A DNA stretch of 64,000 bases from Erysipelotrichales bacterium (lineage in GTDB: Bacteria > Bacillota_I > Bacilli_A > Acholeplasmatales > WRBM01), in NCBI GenBank assembly GCA_009784525.1, contig WRBM01000001.1:1-64000 (forward strand). Direction: 5' to 3'. The number at the start of each line of letters is the position of its first letter. Position 1 is the stretch's first letter. Below are positions 57,994-64,000 of the stretch, piece by piece. The notes beneath the pieces were generated by a model, which did no database searches, was not told the DNA's origin, and was given only the letters and a program-made list of their open reading frames with translations. The translations under genes and the position numbers were made by a program.

Positions 57994-58470
57994 TTATCTC
58001 CAACGCTTTAACGTCTTATAAAACTTCAACATTTCTTCTCTTGCCGTTTCTTCATCTACATAGCCATCAGGATTATTAATACTTTTTAATCGATATGGAA
58101 TTCCTTGTTCTACCATCTCTTCAATTGTTTCATCTTCTTTTCCATAAGAACCATCTACATAGCAATATTTACAGTAATCCTCACTAGGTGATGTATCTTT
58201 ATTTAGTCCATTAAAACCTTCCGCAGGATAATGGCTTCCACAACTTTGACAAAAGAATGTTCCTGCAACACCAAAGTTTGTAGTACTATCTAAATTAAAT
58301 AATCCAGTAATTTTTTGTAATATTTCAATGCTTGGAGTTGTATCTCCATTTTCCCATCTAGAAACCGCCTGTCTCGTAACAAATAGTTTTCTAGCTAACT
58401 CTTCTTGAGTTATACCATTCAGCCTTCTTATTTCTACGATTTTACTTGCAATATCCATATTTAACTTCAC
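57994..58470 (-). CDS. XRE HTH + zinc-ribbon regulator
   Basis: RRLNGITQEELARKLFVTRQAVSRWENGDTTPSIEILQKI; FFCQSCGSHYP...DYCKYCY. Confidence 0.8.
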   Translation of the reverse strand: MKLNMDIASKIVEIRRLNGITQEELARKLFVTRQAVSRWENGDTTPSIEILQKITGLFNLDSTTNFGVAGTFFCQSCGSHYPAEGFNGLNKDTSPSEDYCKYCYVDGSYGKEDETIEEMVEQGIPYRLKSINNPDGYVDEETAREEMLKFYKTLKRWR

Positions 58471-58659
58471 CCTTTTTTTATTTAATTATACAACATTAAC
58501 TAATTGATTTAAAGCAACAATTTGTTGCTAACTTATAAATATTATTCCTATTATTAATTTCAAAAAGAAAATTTAATTTATACTTAAATGCAAGGTAAAT
58601 AAATATAAAAGCCACTCTAATTTATAGTTAGAGCAGCCTCATTCTTTATCTTTAATTAT

Positions 58660-59076
58660 TTACCATCGTCCACGATAATGAATCCAAACAGATGCGATTG
58701 TTCCATTACGTCTATATTGAAATCTAACCGAAAAAGCATCTTCTTCCCAATCGCTAATTGACTCAATAATTCTAGCAACTCTTTCTTCAATGAAATCATT
58801 CGCTTCTTCAATTGTTGAAAAGAAACTAACATAGGCTGTATATAAATTAATTATTTGACCTGGTGATGTTTTATGAGGACTAGGTTCATTTGTAGCACGA
58901 ATATTAACCCTATCATAAAATGGATGAAGTCTCCATCCTTCTCTTTCAAAACGTGCCCTCATAGCAGTATGATCACCACTAGGATCCATGATCCACGAAG
59001 GTGCATTTGATGAGTTGCATGCTACTAAGGATAAAGCAGCAATCATTAGAATAAATACTGTAAGAATTTTTTTCAT
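58660..59076 (-). CDS. Lipoprotein
   Basis: Lipobox MIAALSLVACNSS. Confidence 0.7.
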   Translation of the reverse strand: MKKILTVFILMIAALSLVACNSSNAPSWIMDPSGDHTAMRARFEREGWRLHPFYDRVNIRATNEPSPHKTSPGQIINLYTAYVSFFSTIEEANDFIEERVARIIESISDWEEDAFSVRFQYRRNGTIASVWIHYRGRW

Positions 59077-59147
59077 GATTTTCCTCTTTCAATAAAACGA
59101 TTCTATATACAGTTTTTATTTTATCATAATTAATTTAAATCAGATTT

Positions 59148-59636
59148 TTATTTATGAATGTTGAGTTCGAATTCTTTTGATAGTTTTTCAAATCTATTTT
59201 TAAAACTTGATTTATGTTGTTCTAAAATAGGTAAAGAGAAATTATATAAAACATGTTGCAGCACATCAGCATCAATCAAAACTTCATCAAAAGAAGAAAA
59301 ATTTTCTTCTTTTGAGCTATGATTATGGATGGCCGAACAAATCATATTGGTTTCAATTTCATTTGTTAGTTTTAACTCAGTTAATATTTCTCTCGCTAAC
59401 ACTGCTCCCTTAATTGCGTGATCAGCATGGTTACCTGTTTTATAAGTATATAAATCATGTAACATTCCCGCCATTGTTGCAAGCTCTACATCTTCATCAC
59501 GTCTTAAAGCAATCAACGCACATGCTTGAGCTACTCCATAAAGGTGTAGATAGGCACAACGTCTGTTTTGAGTATCGCTCATATTTAATAAAATCTCATC
59601 AATATAGTTTCTTAAAATCTCTACTCTATTTTCCAT
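59148..59636 (-). CDS. HD-domain phosphohydrolase
   Basis: ATMAGMLHDLYTYKTGNHADHAIKGAVLA...CSAIHNHSSKE. Confidence 0.8.
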   Translation of the reverse strand: MENRVEILRNYIDEILLNMSDTQNRRCAYLHLYGVAQACALIALRRDEDVELATMAGMLHDLYTYKTGNHADHAIKGAVLAREILTELKLTNEIETNMICSAIHNHSSKEENFSSFDEVLIDADVLQHVLYNFSLPILEQHKSSFKNRFEKLSKEFELNIHK

Positions 59637-59870
59637 TGGAATCTCCTTTAGTTATTTTACTATAATTTTTGGTGCAAAATATTATATCATAAAAAAAGAG
59701 CAATGCTAATTAATGTTAACATCGCTCAAAATTTATTTACTTGATTAAAAAATGTGTGAACGGACTCTGAACAAAGAACAAATATACATACTGATAAAAA
59801 TGCAAAAAATATTAATACTAATTTCTTCCTGTTTCATCTTTCCTTTTCTTCTTAATTTTTTTAATGCCAT

Positions 59871-60947
59871 TTAGACTATAGGAATTATCATTTCAAGTAG
59901 TTCCATCATAACTAATCTAGTGCCACTTTGAAAAAGTTGATAAAATCTTCTATGAGTCCTACTACTAAAATTGGCTTCTATCATTCTTATTTCTACAAAC
60001 GAATGACGACTTATCATTTTTCTTAAACTTGGTGTATTAACTACAAACGATGTGTTTTCTACCCAAGATTCGGGACGAACAGGTGATAAATCTATTATTA
60101 TTGTACGCCTTGGAGATGCTATCCATGGGCTGCTTGTGCCCAACATAAAAATTCCCTGAAAACTCAATGCCACGCCACTAATAGATTCTAATACTGGCAA
60201 ATTATACAATGAGGCCTCCATCGGTCTGTTCGCACCATGAATTCTTTCTAATCTAGCTAAATTAGAAATTGATTTTGATAATAATAAACTATTATCAGGT
60301 AAAGTAATTTCTCTTAGTTCGTTTGAATTATCAAAGGCATATGGTAAAATCACACCTCCTAAACTAGATTCAAAACTAAACATCCTAATATTTGAATTCT
60401 CAAACGCGCGGTAGCCTACTCCAATTACATTATTTCCGTGAATACTTTCAGGTACTCTAACATTTCTACCAACTCTACTTGTAAAACCACTCACAAAGAA
60501 TCCCGCTTGCCGATGTTCTGTAAATGCCTCAATTAAATGAACTAAGTTAAAAAAGTCATTTCTTGCTCTACGATAATACATAAGAGCGATTTCAGTTAAA
60601 AGAGGTCCGTCATAATCAGGATCATCTCTTAATTCCCAATGATTAAACTGTTTGAATGGGGTGATTGGTTCTTGTTTATTATCACTCATATTAAAATAAT
60701 AAAAATGATGAAATAATAGCTTATCATTAATATTAAAATCATAAACTCTTACTTCATTTCTTCCCCATAATTCATCAAGATCAACAAAAGTATAAACTAT
60801 ACCGTTACGAATTACTTCATCACCATTTTTATATTCAATCAACTCTTCATAATTTTTAAATGAAATAACGCCTGTAAGTATTAATGTCACAAACACTCCT
60901 GCAGCAACCATCAATAGCATCATCCCAAGTATTAAGATTTTTTTCAT
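59871..60947 (-). CDS. Membrane-anchored LRR_5-like surface protein (start corrected)
   Basis: MKKILILGMMLLMVAAGVFVTLIL TM after a GGAGG RBS; VPESIHGNNVIGVGYRAFENSNI. Confidence 0.6.
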   Translation of the reverse strand: MKKILILGMMLLMVAAGVFVTLILTGVISFKNYEELIEYKNGDEVIRNGIVYTFVDLDELWGRNEVRVYDFNINDKLLFHHFYYFNMSDNKQEPITPFKQFNHWELRDDPDYDGPLLTEIALMYYRRARNDFFNLVHLIEAFTEHRQAGFFVSGFTSRVGRNVRVPESIHGNNVIGVGYRAFENSNIRMFSFESSLGGVILPYAFDNSNELREITLPDNSLLLSKSISNLARLERIHGANRPMEASLYNLPVLESISGVALSFQGIFMLGTSSPWIASPRRTIIIDLSPVRPESWVENTSFVVNTPSLRKMISRHSFVEIRMIEANFSSRTHRRFYQLFQSGTRLVMMELLEMIIPIV

Positions 60948-61271
60948 TTCTCTCCTCCTATTGCAAGCAGTTTTATTCCAATATTTCAGATGACAACTCC
61001 AAAAGATTGCACTCTCTTTTAATTTTAACACACATCTCTGAAAATGATTTCTTTTCAGTTAAATCATAATAGATTTTACCAATTATTTTGAGAAAGTATT
61101 TAAAAAATCAACCGACAAAAAGAGCAATGCTAACTTCAATTAACAATGCTCATATTTCGTTTAAATTTTAGTTTCATGATTTTACTCAATAAGATATATC
61201 TGTTTCTTATGTAGGTATGCTATTTTCTCGTTTAAGAAATTATAAACAGTGATTATTGAATTCATCATTAT

Positions 61272-62477
61272 TTAACAATATAAGTGTGATCTATGATCAA
61301 CTGGATTTGATGAAATTAGGTCAAAAATACTCCATGGGTCATTTGGTACAAACATAAATCTACTTGTAAATCCGCAAATAGTACAACGAAAAATACCCGT
61401 ACCAGTTGGAATCATATTGTGTGGCTCCAAAAAAGTTCTTCCACAATACATATGAGTGCATTCTCTAAAATGTCCTGCTTCATTCCAAGCGCTTGTAAGT
61501 GGGCCTGATGTACATCTATGAGGAGATACTGTATTTGCAAATTGAATCAAGACTGCAGCGTTTGCATTTACCGCTGCTTCTAAAGCTAAATCTACTCGCC
61601 AGTTGAATTCAACTTCTCCTAATCCTAAAAAGTTGCTATCATAATCTCTAAAAGAAACTCTTACAAGTCTATGCAATAAAACTGACATCGGCTCATTCCA
61701 ATTATGTGGATTAAACCTAAAGTTTTGTGGAATAGCCATTTCTTGTCTAGCTATAGCTCTTTCTTCAAAATTTTGATGATTAGCTAATAGCCAAGGACCG
61801 TTAATCCAATCATGAATAATACCAAGGCGCTGATACCCAGTATGAACAGGAGCGGCCATATCACTTATGTAATGAAGAGCTTTACCCAAACGTCTAAAAG
61901 CTTCTATATGTCTATTGCTGCGATATAGATTTATTGCCGCATTATAATGTTGCATGAAGCGATCCTTTGCATTAGGTCCGTTGCTTCCTAAAAGGTTTCC
62001 ACTAGTTGGAACATAGTAAAAGTGCGAACTAAATGTAGGTGTATTCAAAGGTCCTATTGTATCTCTTTCATGTGCATCGGACCAATTTGTATACCAGACA
62101 ACGTTTGCCCAGGTTGTTCCAGTGTAATTTGTTGAGTTGACTTTTCTATGTACCGGCGGCAAAGAACCAAACACATGCGGAAATCTTGATGCAACATACA
62201 TAAAAGCCCGATCTGCAATAAACTGATGAGTCGAATTATTGTAATATCTATATGATTTATTTCCTGCATTCCACATTGGTTGTATATTATAAATTAAATA
62301 ATTCTCATTATATCCGATTGGGTCACATAAACTATATTCTAACTTATAAAGATTTTCATTCTGCAAAATATCTATATATCTATAATAAGAATAAACATTG
62401 TCGAACTTGAATAAAAATCCAACTGTAATCACAAGTAAAAATATTAAAAGCTTTTGATACCACTTAAATGGCTTCAT
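61272..62477 (-). CDS. Secreted zinc-dependent phospholipase C-like protein
   Basis: HQFIADRAF, LGKALHYISDMAAPVHTGYQ, HDWINGPW histidine pattern. Confidence 0.6.
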   Translation of the reverse strand: MKPFKWYQKLLIFLLVITVGFLFKFDNVYSYYRYIDILQNENLYKLEYSLCDPIGYNENYLIYNIQPMWNAGNKSYRYYNNSTHQFIADRAFMYVASRFPHVFGSLPPVHRKVNSTNYTGTTWANVVWYTNWSDAHERDTIGPLNTPTFSSHFYYVPTSGNLLGSNGPNAKDRFMQHYNAAINLYRSNRHIEAFRRLGKALHYISDMAAPVHTGYQRLGIIHDWINGPWLLANHQNFEERAIARQEMAIPQNFRFNPHNWNEPMSVLLHRLVRVSFRDYDSNFLGLGEVEFNWRVDLALEAAVNANAAVLIQFANTVSPHRCTSGPLTSAWNEAGHFRECTHMYCGRTFLEPHNMIPTGTGIFRCTICGFTSRFMFVPNDPWSIFDLISSNPVDHRSHLYC

Positions 62478-62844
62478 ACCTCTTCCTCGATGAAAATTCT
62501 AGTGCAAATAATAAGCAAACTAGAATTGCCACAATACCAAACGTTATATGAGCGAAACTAATGTTTGCATGCCAATCATGCGCTAATACATACAATATAT
62601 TCCTTACGAACCATGCAAAAATCACAATTGCAAGAGTAAATATAAAATTAAAGATATTTATTTTATTATTGCTTCTTTTAAAAGCTGCAAATAAATTATA
62701 TATAATTGCTGGCAAATAGATTATCATAATAACGGCTATATTATTCCATTCATTATCCATAACTATTCCCATTAACAACAAATGTATTACTAAAATCATT
62801 GCCACACTTAGTTGCAAACGACTAACCATATTCTTATCTTTCAT
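62464..62844 (-). CDS. Membrane protein (start corrected)
   Basis: Four hydrophobic segments; AGGGGAG RBS before ATG at 62844. Confidence 0.55.
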   Translation of the reverse strand: MKDKNMVSRLQLSVAMILVIHLLLMGIVMDNEWNNIAVIMIIYLPAIIYNLFAAFKRSNNKINIFNFIFTLAIVIFAWFVRNILYVLAHDWHANISFAHITFGIVAILVCLLFALEFSSRKRYEAI

Positions 62845-62926
62845 TTCGCTCCCCTTTTCTAAATAAACTTCTAATTCATTAAAATACAATCTCTTCCACT
62901 CAACCACCTCTATCCTTTATAAACAT

Positions 62927-63105
62927 AAAAACCATTAGTACATAATTTGTACCAATGGCTTTCTAATTTCTTACGGTCTAAACATTTATCAATTTTTAAC
63001 TTAAGATTATTTCCGTAAATATTAATTCACCGATTTGATCCAAATTTATGATTTATTGTTTCCTTATTCAATTAACTCTTAGATTGAGTTGTAGTTATTA
63101 TATCA
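62927..63105 (-). promoter_or_regulatory. Conserved leader with terminator-like hairpin, copy 1
   Basis: Homologous to 63781-63960; TTACGG/CCGTAA pairing kept; hairpin 62927-62962. Confidence 0.55.
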
Positions 63106-63137
63106 TATAACCAAAACAATAATAATTTTAGCTTTAT

Positions 63138-63701
63138 TTAATCTTGCAAAATGGACATTAGTTGTTCTAATGATATTATAGGAGTCATACGGTGGCCAGA
63201 CATTTTCCAACGATCTATACTTGGAATAACATTTGCCACTTTATTTTCTACGCTATTTTGACGAATATCTCTTAGCCAGTTTCTATCTTTTCTTACCAAT
63301 AATCCTTCAGAATCTGCATTAAATGAGCTACAACTATTATCGCTTATAATATAAAATTGTTCAACTACACCAATTTCATATTTACTTAATATCTCGTTAG
63401 GAAGTATCACAATCACTTCACCTGAAGTTCTGGCTCTGTCTCCCCTTATAGTTGTAAATTCAAATAAAAAGTTCAAATTTCCATTATCAATATATACTGT
63501 ATATAAATAAATTCCCTCAACCACAGTTCCAAACTGATATGGAACAATTATCAATGTAAATTCATTAAAAAATTTTTCATCAAAGTCCTCTACCGCAAAA
63601 TCAACTATTGGTGATGGAAAGTTTTCATTTTTATTTTCACAGGCGCCAAGCAATGTAATTGAAAATATCATAATTACTATTATTAAAATTTTATTACGCA
63701 A
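63138..63701 (-). CDS. Lipoprotein
   Basis: Lipobox IFSITLLGACENKN. Confidence 0.7.
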   Translation of the reverse strand: MRNKILIIVIMIFSITLLGACENKNENFPSPIVDFAVEDFDEKFFNEFTLIIVPYQFGTVVEGIYLYTVYIDNGNLNFLFEFTTIRGDRARTSGEVIVILPNEILSKYEIGVVEQFYIISDNSCSSFNADSEGLLVRKDRNWLRDIRQNSVENKVANVIPSIDRWKMSGHRMTPIISLEQLMSILQD

Positions 63702-63780
63702 TTAAATCTCCTTCTTTCTTTTCCTCCTGAATTCTTTTTTCTTTCATACTTTTATTTATTATGCCTCCCATTCGTAACGC

Positions 63781-63960
63781 AAAAGCCACTGGCACATAAA
63801 TATGCACCAATGGCTTAATAATTTTTTACGGTTTAAATTCTTATCATTTTCAACTTGAGACTATTTCCGTAAATATCACTTCACCGATTTGATCCAAATT
63901 TTATGATCTATTATTTCTTTATCTGATTTCTTCTTTACTTGAGTTATAGTTTATTATATC
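63781..63960 (-). promoter_or_regulatory. Conserved leader with terminator-like hairpin, copy 2
   Basis: As copy 1; hairpin 63781-63815. Confidence 0.55.
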
Positions 63961-64000
63961 ACACAACTTTGTTATTTGTTCCTACAACATTTCAAATACT

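Noticed and set aside
1-64000. CRISPR array
   Set aside because: No regularly spaced short repeats with unique spacers were seen, and no cas genes.
1-64000. Alternative genetic code (UGA = Trp), suggested by the UGA at 17280
   Set aside because: Long ORFs throughout use TGG for Trp and many ORFs end at TGA; only one gene shows readthrough-like continuation.

Overview
AT-rich window from a low-GC Gram-positive-like bacterium (Bacillota/Mycoplasmatota-type; standard genetic code, since Trp is written TGG throughout). Nearly every gene is on the minus strand. Layout: (i) 1-236, the end of an IS66-like element; (ii) 0.35-3.6 kb, a secreted HExxH metalloprotease with a frameshifted lipoprotein; (iii) 3.8-19.8 kb, a dense defence or accessory island: Shedu-like DUF4263 protein, DUF6602 protein, a compact NTase / HEPN(Abi_2-like) / SIR2 / HerA operon, a YobI-like P-loop NTPase with a partner gene, and several unknowns, with recombination scars between modules; (iv) 19.9-24.3 kb, an integration module (large serine recombinase, two small ORFs sharing its C-terminal domain, RepA-like ATPase, XRE regulator); (v) 24.5-57.5 kb, an HK97-type tailed prophage whose TerL-portal junction is split by about 10 kb of non-phage cargo (2179-aa RHS toxin with candidate immunity gene, secreted trypsin-like protease and lipoprotein), and which also encodes MetK, a ParB-methylase, RhuM and an amplified small-protein family; (vi) 57.9-64 kb, host-like lipoproteins, an HD protein, a phospholipase-C-like protein and duplicated leaders. 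Main signals not covered by ordinary gene calling: tandem TGTCGAA (Spo0A-box-like) sites upstream of several island and cargo operons; a five-copy phage promoter family with an invariant 16-bp spacer; a separate three-copy 47-bp promoter-like element, one copy placed exactly to start a GC-rich structured RNA of about 152 nt; an A AAA AAG tail-chaperone frameshift site; and scars showing module exchange in the defence island. All calls come from reading the sequence and the supplied ORFs. No database searches were run.
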